Shown piece after piece: positions 49,551 to 59,658 of a stretch of 64,000 nucleotides of DNA. The notes under the pieces were generated by a model. That model saw nothing but the letters and a program-made list of their open reading frames with translations, made no database searches and was not told the DNA's origin. The position numbers and the translations under genes are program-made. Positions within the stretch are counted from its first letter, which is position 1, and every line of letters starts with the position of its first letter. This DNA is from SABI01 sp028532915 (GTDB lineage: Bacteria; Spirochaetota; Spirochaetia; Sphaerochaetales; Sphaerochaetaceae). The stretch spans positions 930,001-994,000 of the forward strand of contig OY781923.1 in the NCBI GenBank assembly GCA_963677225.1, given 5' to 3'.

Positions 49551-51512
49551 TTACTGAGGTGTCACATTTTGTGCAAGAGTCTTGAACGTATCTCCGTCGA
49601 TCACTTCTTCTACAAGCAGCTTCTGCGCAATCGTTTCAAGCAGATCCCTGTTCTTTCTCAGATGTTCGAGTACGAGCCGATAGCGTTCGTTGACGATCCT
49701 TGCCGTTTCCGAATCGATGTACTGCTGGGCTTCCTCCGAGTATTCCCTGCTTCCTCCGAATCCCTGATTCGTTGTTGACGGAAGGGTGATGTTCCGATAT
49801 TTCTCGCTCATTCCGTATTCGGTGATCATCTTGCGCACGAGATCGGATGCCCGGGAGATATCATTACCCGCTCCGGTGCTGATCTCGCTGAAGATCAGCT
49901 CTTCACTCGCACGGCCGCCGAGCAGTGTGTCTATAGTACCCAGCAGTTCGCTTTCGCTCATAAGAAAACGATCTTCGGTCGGATACTGAAGAGTGTAGCC
50001 CAGAGCACCGAAACCTCTGGGGATGATAGAGATCTTAGAGACCGGAGGAGCTCCCTGTGTCATGTAAGCGGTAAGGGCATGTCCTGTCTCATGGTAGGCG
50101 ACTTTGATCCTCTCTGATTCGCTCAGGATCCTCGATTTTCTCTGCAGGCCTGCAATAGATTTTTCGATGGCCTCTTCAAAATCCTGCTGGCACACAGTTT
50201 TCCTGTTTGCCCTCACGGCCAGAAGGGCCGCCTCATTGGCTATGTTGGCCAGATCTGCACCGCTGAGTCCTGCAGCACTCTGGGCGATCTTTCTCAGATC
50301 GACAGTCGAATCCATCTTGATGTTCTTTGTATGTATCCCCAAAATGGCGACACGTCCTTCAAGATCAGGTTTGTCGACAAGGACCTGTCTGTCGAATCTT
50401 CCCGGTCTCAACAGGGCCTGATCGAGGATTTCGGGACGGTTCGTTGCTGCGATGATGATCACTTTGCTGCTCGAATCGAATCCGTCCATTTCCACAAGAA
50501 GCTGATTGAGAGTCTGTTCTCTTTCATCATTGCCGCCGAGACCGCCCTGTGATCGGGTCCTTCCGATCGCATCGATCTCATCGATGAAGATGATGCAGGG
50601 AGATTTTTCTTTGGCCTGTCTGAACAGATCCCTCACTCTTGCCGCACCTACACCGACGAACATCTCAACAAAATCGGCACCGCTCATTCTGAAGAATGGG
50701 ACTTTTGCTTCACCGGCGACTGCCTTCGCAAGAAGGGTCTTTCCTGTTCCCGGAGGTCCGACCAGAAGAACTCCTTTCGGGATCTTTCCTCCGATATCAC
50801 TGTAGCGCTGGGGGTGTTTGAGAAAATCGACAACCTCTTCGAGTTCAAGTTTACTCTCATCGACTCCCTTTACATCGGAAAATCGTACATTCGTATCCCC
50901 TTCAGCGACGATCTTTGCCTTGTTCTGGTTGAACGAGAGTACTCCCTGACCTCCTCCCTGTCCCATTTTGCTGAACAGATAACGCCAGATGAAGATGAAG
51001 ATCACCATCGGAAGCAGATAGCTCAGAAGTGTGGACAGCAGTCCTGGACTCTGTTCAGGTGCCGCGTAGTATTCTACACCCGATTCATCAAGCAGAGGAA
51101 TGAACGTCGGATCATCCACCGCGTAGGTTGAGTAGGTGTTCATGGAAAGCAGCTGGGATGTGTCGATCGTATTGGTCTCTTGAGTCTGTTGAATAAGTTC
51201 TTCTTTCGTCAGGCTGTATCCTAGAAGTTTATCGTCCTGAATCTGAACTCTGACAATCTGATCTTGAGCGATGAGTTCTTTGAACTGGTTATAATCAATT
51301 GTTGTAACATTCCTGTTCTGGAGAAAAAGAGTATTGAATCCAAGCAGCAGCAATATGATGAAGAGGAAATACCAGAAGGAGAATCTGAAGCGTTTCCCGA
51401 AGCGCATGATAGGATCACCGATATTATGAATTCCCGGAGGATCTTTCTGTTTCTTTTTATTGTCTTTACCGATCAGGGTAGGGCCCTGTTCCAAATCGTC
51501 TTTGTTGTCCAT
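49551..51512 (-). CDS. ftsH: ATP-dependent zinc metalloprotease FtsH
   Basis: 653 residues. Membrane segments at about 44-64 and 160-180 flank an extracytoplasmic domain. AAA+ domain with Walker A GPPGTGKT (252-259), Walker B IIFIDE (307-312) and second region of homology ATNRPEILDQALLRPGRFDR. Protease motif HETGH at 474-478. It degrades misfolded membrane and regulatory proteins. The start has AAGGA 8 bases upstream. It heads ftsH-hslO-rlmKL, a proteostasis group. Confidence 0.97.
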   Translation of the reverse strand: MDNKDDLEQGPTLIGKDNKKKQKDPPGIHNIGDPIMRFGKRFRFSFWYFLFIILLLLGFNTLFLQNRNVTTIDYNQFKELIAQDQIVRVQIQDDKLLGYSLTKEELIQQTQETNTIDTSQLLSMNTYSTYAVDDPTFIPLLDESGVEYYAAPEQSPGLLSTLLSYLLPMVIFIFIWRYLFSKMGQGGGQGVLSFNQNKAKIVAEGDTNVRFSDVKGVDESKLELEEVVDFLKHPQRYSDIGGKIPKGVLLVGPPGTGKTLLAKAVAGEAKVPFFRMSGADFVEMFVGVGAARVRDLFRQAKEKSPCIIFIDEIDAIGRTRSQGGLGGNDEREQTLNQLLVEMDGFDSSSKVIIIAATNRPEILDQALLRPGRFDRQVLVDKPDLEGRVAILGIHTKNIKMDSTVDLRKIAQSAAGLSGADLANIANEAALLAVRANRKTVCQQDFEEAIEKSIAGLQRKSRILSESERIKVAYHETGHALTAYMTQGAPPVSKISIIPRGFGALGYTLQYPTEDRFLMSESELLGTIDTLLGGRASEELIFSEISTGAGNDISRASDLVRKMITEYGMSEKYRNITLPSTTNQGFGGSREYSEEAQQYIDSETARIVNERYRLVLEHLRKNRDLLETIAQKLLVEEVIDGDTFKTLAQNVTPQ

Positions 51513-51583
51513 CTATGTTTTCCTTTATAGAATTACCATTCTACGAGACGAATATACTCAAAAGAATCAGAAGCGACAAACTA

Positions 51584-51612
51584 TTGGTTAGTTGAGGCAA
51601 AAGGGCTATACT
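51584..51612 (+). promoter_or_regulatory. Promoter of SDR gene, leaderless spacing
   Basis: TTGGTT (51584-51589), 17 bases, TATACT (51607-51612). ATG follows after 6 bases and no ribosome site is seen. Confidence 0.55.
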
Positions 51613-51618
51613 CCCGGT

Positions 51619-52353
51619 ATGAAAAGTGATCGAAAATATGCGGTAGTATTCGGTGCTTCACAGCGGCTGGGACGAGCGATTGCTCTATATCTTGCTCAGA
51701 ACTCTTACCATGTGGCAATCCATTACAAGGACGATGCCGCCGGTGCGCACAAAACTCTCCGCATGCTTCAGGAGTATGACGACGGGTCGTTTATCTTTCA
51801 CGGTGATATCACATGTGTCGACCGGATCGATGAGATGCTGGAGAAAGTCCTGTCAGTATTCGACCGTATTGATGTAGTGGTCAACTGCATATCAGTCTTC
51901 AATACCGCCATGATCGATGAAGTTGACGAGATGAGATTCGATGCTGATCAGGCTGTTCACCAGAGAGGACCCTTCTTTCTCACCAGAGCTCTCTTCTCTC
52001 TAGCAAAACAGAATAATTCTCAGGTTGCTCTGGTTCATCTCACCGATGCTCATACGATCCATCCGAAAGCTTCCCGTCCTTCATACTACACGGCAAAGAG
52101 CGCTCTCGAAGCTCAAATCAGGACACTGGCCGTTTCTGTCGCACCGTTTGTCAGAATCAACGGTGTAGCTCCGGGACTCGTCATTCCGAACAGTGAGCAG
52201 GAAGCTCTATACTTTTCCAAAAGAGAGCAGCAGATTCCTCTGTACTCGCTGCCATCTCCCTCTGATGTTGCTCATGCAGTGCTGTTTCTCGCTGAGAATA
52301 AAAGTATCACGGGTCAGATAATCATCGTTGACGGGGGAGAATGGCTGCTGTAG
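51619..52353 (+). CDS. SDR-family oxidoreductase, pteridine-reductase-like
   Basis: 244 residues. Nucleotide loop VFGASQRLGRAIA, the variant TGxxxRxG form seen in pteridine reductases and FolM. Active-site pattern includes NCISVF (in place of NAG), a Thr/Asp-rich LTDAH and YYTAKSALE with Tyr and Lys. It ends IIVDGGEWLL, usual for SDRs. It may reduce dihydropterins. I use the ATG at 51619; an in-frame TTG at 51592 would place the -10 box inside the gene. Confidence 0.82.
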   Translation: MKSDRKYAVVFGASQRLGRAIALYLAQNSYHVAIHYKDDAAGAHKTLRMLQEYDDGSFIFHGDITCVDRIDEMLEKVLSVFDRIDVVVNCISVFNTAMIDEVDEMRFDADQAVHQRGPFFLTRALFSLAKQNNSQVALVHLTDAHTIHPKASRPSYYTAKSALEAQIRTLAVSVAPFVRINGVAPGLVIPNSEQEALYFSKREQQIPLYSLPSPSDVAHAVLFLAENKSITGQIIIVDGGEWLL

Positions 52354-52470
52354 AAAAAGGGAATTTGGTTATTAGATAAATGTTTGGTAAAGATACCCAT
52401 AATATACTTTCTTTACTTACATAAATACCGTATCTATGTAGTATCAAATGATGAAAAAGGAATATAGCTT

Positions 52471-53913
52471 ATGAGAAAATCATTTCTTTGGATAATGATT
52501 ACACTATTATGCATCACTTCGGGGTCCGTCCTCTTTGCGGTCGATATCGATAGTGTGATCGAACAGGCGAAAGAACAGAGCGAGATTCTCGCAATGTACA
52601 CTCTGGATAAAGAGTCGGGACAACTGTCTCTCTCTTTGTCCAATATAGAGGATGTGCTTTCGGTGGAAGTGAATGGTAGTGCAGGGTACGAGGAGATGAC
52701 CTTCGACAGTTCGACAGTCGACGCGCTGTACGCGAGTGCCGATGTCGAACTGGTTTTCCCTGATGACAACGATACAACACTTACATTCTCCACCGGGACT
52801 GTGGCGAAGGATACTGCATCATCATCATATATTGCCTATCCTTCGATCAGTCTGGAATCGACATTCAGTTCACTCGATGATGGAGACATTCTCGATGCTC
52901 TGAACGATTCGCTGACCGAACTGGAGATAGAATCATCCTATCTGGAAAGCGAAAGCTCTTTTGTCTCCTCGATCTACGATAAGGCAGTCTCTATCCTCAC
53001 GGCCGAGAAAAACATTCTTTCGACTCAGAGGAATATCGATACGCTGCAGACGACGATGGACAACACGCTCGCTTTAGGGACATATAGTCCAAGCAGTACG
53101 AAATATAAGAGTTATGAAGTCCAGATGAAGAATTATCAGAGGCTGCTTTCAAGTTATGAAAAACAGCTTGAACTCGCGAAAGAGCAGTTCACTCAGCTGA
53201 CATCTCTGGAATGGGAAGATCTTGATTCCATGGAGATTCCATCCTTGAGTTTCACAGCTCTTGAGACCGGGAATTCGGATGTGATCATCGCCCGGCTCGA
53301 ACTGGAGATTGCGAAAGAAGAACTGGCGTTATTCAACAGACAGACAGTCATCTCCGGTTCATCCAGAACCGTTCCTTCATTCAATGTATCGGGAAGCGCG
53401 CAGTTGAACTATGAGGATATCAACTCATCGACCGATACCAGTTATGATCTGGGATTGGACGGGATGTATTACGGTTCATCCTTTTCTGTAGGAGCAGGTG
53501 TCGGCGTAAATATCGATGATACCGGATCTCTGACACCTGAGATAAGCATCAGCGGATCATGGAATAATTCAACATCCAGTTCCTCTGACGAGATTCAGCG
53601 CTCATCGCTGCAGAACGATATAACCAGTGCGGAAATCGCCTACAACCAGGCGATGCTCGATTACCGGCTCGATGCACAGGAACTTTCCAACGACATCCTT
53701 GATTATAATCAGCAGATTGAAGAGTTTCTGCTCAACAAAGAATATAACCAGAGTGTTCTGGAAATTCAGCAGGAGGCGTTCGACCTCGGCCTGATTACGG
53801 AAAGTGAACTCAATGAAGCTGTCTATACAGTAAGTGATGACCTCATCGATGAGAAGATTTATGCACTTCAGGGATTCATGCTTGAAGAAGAAATCAGACA
53901 AATGCAGTTCTAA
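52471..53913 (+). CDS. TolC-like outer-membrane efflux protein
   Basis: 480 residues. Signal peptide cleaves after LFA (about residue 25). The mature protein has two related halves with long coiled coils (for example 150-250 and 380-480) separated by beta-rich stretches, the outer-membrane efflux protein layout. The C-terminal helix DLGLITESELNEAVYTVSDDLID resembles the LxxGxxxxxxxLxA motif. It is the outer-membrane channel of the efflux set that follows; the HlyD gene starts at or just after its stop. Sequence is divergent, so the call leans on layout plus neighbours. Ribosome site AAGGA. Confidence 0.78.
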   Translation: MRKSFLWIMITLLCITSGSVLFAVDIDSVIEQAKEQSEILAMYTLDKESGQLSLSLSNIEDVLSVEVNGSAGYEEMTFDSSTVDALYASADVELVFPDDNDTTLTFSTGTVAKDTASSSYIAYPSISLESTFSSLDDGDILDALNDSLTELEIESSYLESESSFVSSIYDKAVSILTAEKNILSTQRNIDTLQTTMDNTLALGTYSPSSTKYKSYEVQMKNYQRLLSSYEKQLELAKEQFTQLTSLEWEDLDSMEIPSLSFTALETGNSDVIIARLELEIAKEELALFNRQTVISGSSRTVPSFNVSGSAQLNYEDINSSTDTSYDLGLDGMYYGSSFSVGAGVGVNIDDTGSLTPEISISGSWNNSTSSSSDEIQRSSLQNDITSAEIAYNQAMLDYRLDAQELSNDILDYNQQIEEFLLNKEYNQSVLEIQQEAFDLGLITESELNEAVYTVSDDLIDEKIYALQGFMLEEEIRQMQF

Positions 53914-53936
53914 TGAAACAGGGAGATGTAAAAGAT

Positions 53937-55097
53937 ATGAATGATAAAGAAATTAAAAAAGATAAGAATACTGCTCAGCCTATGACTACAGAAGAGAAAG
54001 TGAAAGAGAATATGAAAAAGAGAAAGGCGCGATTACGCCGCAAGAGGATCATCAACTGGTCAATCTTCGCACTGATCATCGCCCTTGGAATATTCACGTA
54101 TTCATTCTACACAAGTGAAGGGCGGATGTGGTGGACTCCGGCAGCCGATACGAATCTCTCTGCAGCAGTGAGCGAGACTACCGTTCAGAAAATATCCATT
54201 TCCCAGACGATCGATCTGAGCGGAGAGGTGGAGCCTTACGATATTCAGGAGGCTGTGTTCAGAAGTGACGGAGCGGTGACACAGATTCTGGTAAAAGAGG
54301 GAGACACTGTGACAAAAGGACAGCTTCTCGCTACGATCGATGATACCTCCCAGCAGTACCAGATCGCCTATATAGAAAGTGAGATCGCCAGTGCCGAACT
54401 GGAAGGGTCTCTCACCGATCTGAAACTGTACGAAATGGAATTGACGGAAGCTGAGACCTCACTCGATTTCACAAGAGTATATGCCAACTTCGACGGTGTG
54501 GTTGCGGAGGTTGATATTGATGAAGATGATTATGTTGAAGCCGGTACGACTGTGATGACGATCGTTGATACGAGCAAACTGATCGCTTCGGTGGAAATTG
54601 ACGAAATCGATATGCAGTCTGTTGAACTCGGAATGGAAGCAGTTCTCAGCTTTGATGCAGTTCCGAGCGAGGAAGTCATCGGATATGTGAACTATATTCC
54701 GCTTCTTGGACGTACTACGGATCAGGGAATCGGTGTCAAAGATGTTGAACTGATCATCGAAGAGTATCCTGAAGGTATCGCATCGGGCTATACCTTTGCA
54801 GGTGTCATCTCTCAGGAAGAGGAGGAAGAGGCTCTCGTTGTCCTCTCTTCGGCCATCAACACGGATGACGATGACAATTCCACCCTTGCCATCAGGGGTG
54901 ATGACGGAAGTGTTTCGGTCGTTCTGGTTAAGACAAAGTATCTCGGTGAAGGGATGAGCGAGATACTCAGCGGAGATGTGGAAGAAGGTGATGTCGTGGT
55001 CATCGCTTCTGAAGAAGACGAATCCGGCTTCCAGCTCGGCTTCGGCGCCGGACCGGGAAGCGGCGGCGGTGACAGACGTCCGCCAGCTGCCCAGTAA
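53937..55097 (+). CDS. HlyD/MacA-type periplasmic adaptor
   Basis: 386 residues. Basic N-terminus and one membrane anchor (about 42-60), then a biotinyl-lipoyl-like domain split by a short helical hairpin (VEPYDIQEAVFRSDGAVTQILVKEGDTVTKGQLLATID and later FDGVVAEVDIDEDDYVEAGT), a beta-barrel (KLIASVEIDEIDM) and a Gly/Pro-rich tail (PGSGGGDRRPP). It is the adaptor between the ABC permease and TolC-like channel. Start is ambiguous: ATG 53913 overlaps the TolC stop, while ATG 53937 has GGGAG 11 bases upstream; I use the latter. Confidence 0.85.
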   Translation: MNDKEIKKDKNTAQPMTTEEKVKENMKKRKARLRRKRIINWSIFALIIALGIFTYSFYTSEGRMWWTPAADTNLSAAVSETTVQKISISQTIDLSGEVEPYDIQEAVFRSDGAVTQILVKEGDTVTKGQLLATIDDTSQQYQIAYIESEIASAELEGSLTDLKLYEMELTEAETSLDFTRVYANFDGVVAEVDIDEDDYVEAGTTVMTIVDTSKLIASVEIDEIDMQSVELGMEAVLSFDAVPSEEVIGYVNYIPLLGRTTDQGIGVKDVELIIEEYPEGIASGYTFAGVISQEEEEEALVVLSSAINTDDDDNSTLAIRGDDGSVSVVLVKTKYLGEGMSEILSGDVEEGDVVVIASEEDESGFQLGFGAGPGSGGGDRRPPAAQ

Positions 55098-55112
55098 CCG
55101 AGGAGATGCTAA

Positions 55113-55784
55113 ATGAAACATGTTATTGAATTGACGGATGTGAGACGGTACTACACAGTCGGTGATTTCATCGTCAAAGCGCTGGACGGAGTTTCTCTAC
55201 AGATTGAAGAAGGAGACTTTACCGCCATAACCGGTCCTTCCGGCTCGGGGAAATCGACGCTGATGAATCTCATAGGTTGTCTGGATACCCCCACAGACGG
55301 ATACATACAGATTGACGGGGAGCTGACGATGGGGATGGATGAGAAAGACCTTGCAATCCTGAGAAATCAGAAGGTCGGCTTCGTCTTCCAGCAGTTCAAT
55401 CTTCTCGGGAAGATGAACGCTCTCGATAATGTCGCCACACCGCTTCTCTATTCGGGGGTTCCGTTGAAAGAGAGAAGGGAACTGGCAAAAAGCGCGCTTG
55501 AGAGAGTCGGACTCGGACAGAGGATAAAACACCGCCCGAACGAACTTTCCGGCGGACAGAAACAGCGTGTGGCGATCGCCCGGGCTCTTGTGAACAATCC
55601 GTCGATCATTTTGGCCGACGAACCGACCGGAGCTCTGGATACCCATACGGGAATGCAGATTCTTGAATTATTCGAAGAACTTCACAGTGAAGGGAGAACG
55701 GTAATTCTTGTCACCCACGATAATGATATCGCAGCACATGCGAGAACTCAGATCAGAGTCCGTGATGGGAAGGTAGGTGAATAG
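55113..55784 (+). CDS. MacB/LolD-type ABC transporter ATPase
   Basis: 223 residues, the size of MacB/LolD/FtsE-type ATPases. Walker A GPSGSGKST, Q-loop VFQQFNLL, signature LSGGQKQRVAIARA, Walker B IILADEPTGALD, H-loop VTHD. Partner of the permease whose ATG follows its stop directly. In E. coli MacB the two parts are one protein; here they are separate. Confidence 0.93.
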   Translation: MKHVIELTDVRRYYTVGDFIVKALDGVSLQIEEGDFTAITGPSGSGKSTLMNLIGCLDTPTDGYIQIDGELTMGMDEKDLAILRNQKVGFVFQQFNLLGKMNALDNVATPLLYSGVPLKERRELAKSALERVGLGQRIKHRPNELSGGQKQRVAIARALVNNPSIILADEPTGALDTHTGMQILELFEELHSEGRTVILVTHDNDIAAHARTQIRVRDGKVGE

Positions 55785-56966
55785 ATGTTGTGGGAAAATA
55801 TAACCCTTGCCGTTAAAGATATGATAACCAGCAAGATGAGGACTCTTCTCTCATTGCTTGGTATTGTTATCGGTGTAGCTTCAGTGATCGCGATTCTGAC
55901 TCTGGGGCAGAGTGCGACAAAGAGTATCACCCAGTCGATCGTCGAAGGCGGTCTCGAGATGGTCACGATCTTCCCCGACCGTGATGACGAGAATGCCGGC
56001 GAGTTCACAGAAGAATTCGGAGAGACTCTGATGGAGGAGGTTGATAATATCTCCACTGTGCTTCCTGTGAACACCAGCTCTGCCAATCTCAGGGTAGGAC
56101 AGGAGACAACTACGGGGACTGTCAGCGGAGTAGTTTCCACGTACGCCGACGTATTGGATTACGAAAGCGAAGAAGGAGAATTTTTCTCCCTCTCGGACAA
56201 CCTTTCAGCGCGTCAGGTCGTAGTGCTGGGATATGATGTGGCGGAGGAACTGTTCCCGGACGGTAATGCTGTAGGGCAGTATATCTCGATATTCAGGAAT
56301 CAGGCGAAAAGTTATCAGGTGGTGGCTGTGATGGAAGAGAAGGACAGCTCTTTCAACATCACATATGACTCGAGCGTGTTCATTCCGTACAACACCTTCG
56401 TTCAGCGTTTCAACAAACCTGACAATGTAGGTTCGTATGTGGTGAGAGTAGCCGACGGAGCCGATGCTCTTGAAGTTTCGGATGATATCAGTGCGTATCT
56501 TGACAGCACCGTGGGTTCTGATGCCTATAACATCTTCTCTCCGGCGACGCTGGCAGAGATGGCAGAATCCATCACTTCTACGCTTTCGTCATTCCTCGCT
56601 GCCATCGCCGCGATATCGCTGCTGGTCGGAGGAATCGGAATCATGAACATCATGCTGGTGTCGGTTGCTGAAAGAACCAAGGAGATCGGAATCAGAAAGG
56701 CACTCGGTGCATCACCCGTGGTCATCATGGGACAGTTCATCACAGAAGCGATCGTTCTTACCATGACCGGAGGTCTTCTGGGAATAGCTGTCGGGACTCT
56801 GGTAAGTTACATCGTCGCAAGCGCGGTGGAATGGCAATTATACATCTCTTACGGAGCATTTTTGTTCGCTGCAGGATTTTCTACCCTTGTCGGGGTATTC
56901 TTTGGATGGTATCCTGCATTTAAAGCATCAAAATTAGATCCGATAGAGGCGTTGAATTATGAATAG
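55785..56966 (+). CDS. MacB-like FtsX-family ABC permease
   Basis: 393 residues. N-terminal helix (TLLSLLGIVIGVASVIAI), a ~230-residue periplasmic MacB core domain, then three C-terminal helices of the FtsX fold (AAIAAISLLVGGIGIMNIMLVSVAERTKEIGIRKALGA is the family signature region). It extracts substrate from the periplasm by mechanotransmission to the adaptor. It ends inside the start of the histidine-kinase gene (8-base overlap). Confidence 0.92.
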   Translation: MLWENITLAVKDMITSKMRTLLSLLGIVIGVASVIAILTLGQSATKSITQSIVEGGLEMVTIFPDRDDENAGEFTEEFGETLMEEVDNISTVLPVNTSSANLRVGQETTTGTVSGVVSTYADVLDYESEEGEFFSLSDNLSARQVVVLGYDVAEELFPDGNAVGQYISIFRNQAKSYQVVAVMEEKDSSFNITYDSSVFIPYNTFVQRFNKPDNVGSYVVRVADGADALEVSDDISAYLDSTVGSDAYNIFSPATLAEMAESITSTLSSFLAAIAAISLLVGGIGIMNIMLVSVAERTKEIGIRKALGASPVVIMGQFITEAIVLTMTGGLLGIAVGTLVSYIVASAVEWQLYISYGAFLFAAGFSTLVGVFFGWYPAFKASKLDPIEALNYE

Positions 56967-58263
56967 AACCGGGAGATGGAAGTTTTTAGAAGGAAAAGAG
57001 CAGATAGTGATCATCGTCGTTCTCTCTTTTCTCTTCCTTCTGCTTACCACTCTGGTTCTCTTCCTCTCACAATTATTCATACAACGGGAAACCACTCTCA
57101 TGCAGTACGAGGCTGAGAGGGGGTTTTCCAGTTCGACTCTCCTGCTTCTGCAGGAAGAACATTCAAGAGCACTTGAAGCTATGGCCGATTCCAATATGAA
57201 AGGAATCGGCGTCTATTCAAACAGCGGAAGACTTCGCCTGGGGATCGGATCCGTTCCGAACACCATTCCCCTCGACAAGTTCAATGACATGTGGCAGTCA
57301 AGTGGCAACACCCAGTACAGCAACGGTCTTGCAACCTACAACAGAGACACGGGAATGATCGAATACATCCGTTACAGCCGTTTTTCTATCGAGATGGACA
57401 CAGGTGATTTTATGCTGGATGAAGATGGGTATCTGCCGTCTCCTCTCACATTCCCGGACGTTCTGTATGTGCTGTTCGACGGACAGGAGTATCACAGCAA
57501 GGTTATCATGGTGCAGTCTCTGAGCCTCATGGCGATCGTCACGCTGCTGATCTTACACATCCTGGTCTTCAAGATTTATCAGAACAACAGAAAATACCGC
57601 GAGACTCTGGCAAAACAGGAGAATCTGGTGAATCTCGGAGAAGCCGCACGTACTCTGGCTCATGAGATTAAGAACCCTCTCAGTGCGATATCACTGCAGA
57701 TCGCGATTCTCAAAAAGACACTTCCTAAAGAGGCTATCGGCGGGTTGGGTGTCATCGATCAGGAATCCCACCGTCTTACAGCGCTCACTGACAAGGTTTC
57801 CGATTTCCTTAGAAATCCCGTAGGAAATCCGGAACCTGTGGAGATCCATTCATTGATAGTGAATCTGTCCAAGCGGTTTGACAGCTCGATAACGATCGTT
57901 CCAGATTCTCTTGAAAAAGCCTATGTTACGATCGATCCGTACAGGGCCCGATCGATCTTCGAAAATCTTCTCAAAAACGGAGTGGAGAGTAAAAGTGACG
58001 GAACTGCCGAGGTAAGTGTCCAGATCGTCAGAGGAAAGAAGAGGAAGGTCCATATCTACATAAAGGATAACGGGGATGGAATAGATCCTAAGAACCTGGA
58101 GAAGATCTTTGATCCGTTCTTTACGACAAAGGTTCACGGCTCGGGAATCGGCCTTGCCATTTCCCGGCAGTTCGTCAGAGCACGCTCCGGTGATCTGAAG
58201 ATATACAACGGTGAACAATGCGGTGCGACAGTCGAAGTGATTCTGCCGCTTGCCCATACATAG
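56959..58263 (+). CDS. Sensor histidine kinase, NtrB-like
   Basis: 434 residues. Two membrane helices (about 15-40 and 182-206) enclose a ~140-residue extracytoplasmic sensor. Then comes the HisKA domain with phospho-acceptor H235 in AHEIKNPLSA, and the HATPase domain (N-box ENLLKNGVES, G-boxes DNGDGI and GSGIGLAISRQ). It pairs with the adjacent NtrC-type regulator. Overlap with the permease gene suggests that it senses an efflux substrate or envelope stress. The signal is unknown. Confidence 0.92.
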   Translation: MNRTGRWKFLEGKEQIVIIVVLSFLFLLLTTLVLFLSQLFIQRETTLMQYEAERGFSSSTLLLLQEEHSRALEAMADSNMKGIGVYSNSGRLRLGIGSVPNTIPLDKFNDMWQSSGNTQYSNGLATYNRDTGMIEYIRYSRFSIEMDTGDFMLDEDGYLPSPLTFPDVLYVLFDGQEYHSKVIMVQSLSLMAIVTLLILHILVFKIYQNNRKYRETLAKQENLVNLGEAARTLAHEIKNPLSAISLQIAILKKTLPKEAIGGLGVIDQESHRLTALTDKVSDFLRNPVGNPEPVEIHSLIVNLSKRFDSSITIVPDSLEKAYVTIDPYRARSIFENLLKNGVESKSDGTAEVSVQIVRGKKRKVHIYIKDNGDGIDPKNLEKIFDPFFTTKVHGSGIGLAISRQFVRARSGDLKIYNGEQCGATVEVILPLAHT

Positions 58264-58272
58264 GAGAAAATG

Positions 58273-59628
58273 ATGAGAATCTTAGTAGTAGATGATGAGA
58301 CCAATATCCGTAATCTCATCTGTACATATCTTGAGCTTGAACATTTTGAGACTGACTCCGCAGAAAACGGGCTGTCGGCCCAGAGGCTTCTCACAGAACA
58401 TACCTATGACGCGGTGCTCCTCGATCTGAAGATGCCCGGGATGGATGGGCTTGAGCTCCTCCAATGGATCCGGCACGAAGGATTCAGGATGCCTGTGATA
58501 ATGATAAGTGCTCACGGAGAGATTCCTGATGCTGTCGCCGCCCTCAAGGAAGGAGCTCAGGACTATCTTACCAAACCGTTCGATGTGGAGGAGCTTCTCA
58601 TCAGACTCACCTCGCTCATCGAGAACTATCATCTGAAAAACAGAATCGAGACCGATACTGATGTCGATAAGATCAATCAGCTTCTCGTAGGCTCTTCAAA
58701 ACCGATACAGCAGATCAAACAGGTGATCTCCAAGATATCGGATTCGATGGCAACGGTCCTCATTACCGGCGAAAGCGGAACAGGAAAAGAGGTCGTTGCA
58801 CGACAGATCCATCAGCAGGGGAAGAATCCTCTTTCTCCGTTCGTCGCTGTCAATATCGGAGGGGTTCCCGGGAATCTTCTCGAGAGCGAGTTGTTCGGTT
58901 ATGAGAAAGGGGCGTTCACCGGAGCCAACAACAGGAAAAACGGTATGTTCGAGCTTGCCAACGGCGGGACTCTCTTTCTCGATGAGATCGGAGATATGCC
59001 GATGGAGCTTCAGGTCAAGCTTCTGAGAGTGCTGCAGGAGAGGAAGATGAACCGGCTCGGAGGTGTACAGCCGATACCGATAGATGCCCGCATCATCGCC
59101 GCTACGAACAGGAATGTCGAGGAGATGGTGAGAGAGGGGACCTTCAGAGAGGACCTCTTTTACAGAATCAACGTCGTGCGTATCGTCATTCCTCCTCTGA
59201 GAGAGAGAAAGGAAGATATCCCTCTCCTCGCTGCCGATATCGTCAGAAAACTCAACCGGAAGATGGGGCTGTCTATACAGGGACTTTCTGTCGATGCGCT
59301 CAAGGCTCTCAAGGAACATCCCTTCTACGGTAACGTGAGAGAACTCGAAAATATCCTGGAGAGGGCGATGATCTTCTCAACTTCCGATACTCTTAAAATC
59401 GAAGATATCACATTGACGGGAGTGAAACTCCATGAGACCGACAATGACGGGAGCTCCCCGGGCATAAATTCGATCGATGATGCAAAGAGCTTGAAAGATA
59501 TCGAACAAGAGGCGATAATCCGGGCTCTGCACCGCTGGGAAGGAAACCGGACGAAAGCAGCCAAGGAGCTCGGTATTTCCCGTCGCGGTCTGATAAATAA
59601 AATCAACGATTATGATCTTGATATCTGA
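58273..59628 (+). CDS. Sigma-54-dependent response regulator, NtrC family
   Basis: 451 residues. Receiver domain with phospho-acceptor Asp at 51 (LLDLKMPG) and conserved K of the TKPFD motif. AAA+ domain with GESGTGKEV, the sigma-54-contacting GAFTGA loop and GTLFLDEIGDM. A C-terminal Fis-type helix-turn-helix (NRTKAAKELGISRRGLINKI) follows. It activates sigma-54 promoters when phosphorylated by the neighbouring kinase. ATG 58273 is placed 6 bases from AGGAG; the ATG at 58270 is also possible. I found no clear -24/-12 promoter upstream of the TolC gene. Confidence 0.95.
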   Translation: MRILVVDDETNIRNLICTYLELEHFETDSAENGLSAQRLLTEHTYDAVLLDLKMPGMDGLELLQWIRHEGFRMPVIMISAHGEIPDAVAALKEGAQDYLTKPFDVEELLIRLTSLIENYHLKNRIETDTDVDKINQLLVGSSKPIQQIKQVISKISDSMATVLITGESGTGKEVVARQIHQQGKNPLSPFVAVNIGGVPGNLLESELFGYEKGAFTGANNRKNGMFELANGGTLFLDEIGDMPMELQVKLLRVLQERKMNRLGGVQPIPIDARIIAATNRNVEEMVREGTFREDLFYRINVVRIVIPPLRERKEDIPLLAADIVRKLNRKMGLSIQGLSVDALKALKEHPFYGNVRELENILERAMIFSTSDTLKIEDITLTGVKLHETDNDGSSPGINSIDDAKSLKDIEQEAIIRALHRWEGNRTKAAKELGISRRGLINKINDYDLDI

Positions 59629-59658
59629 TCATACATCCTCAATAAGGAGAACCTGCTT

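Noticed and set aside
52354..52470. Sigma-54 promoter ahead of the TolC gene
   Set aside because: No GG-N10-GC pair with proper context was found; TATACT at about 52404 lacks a well-spaced -35.
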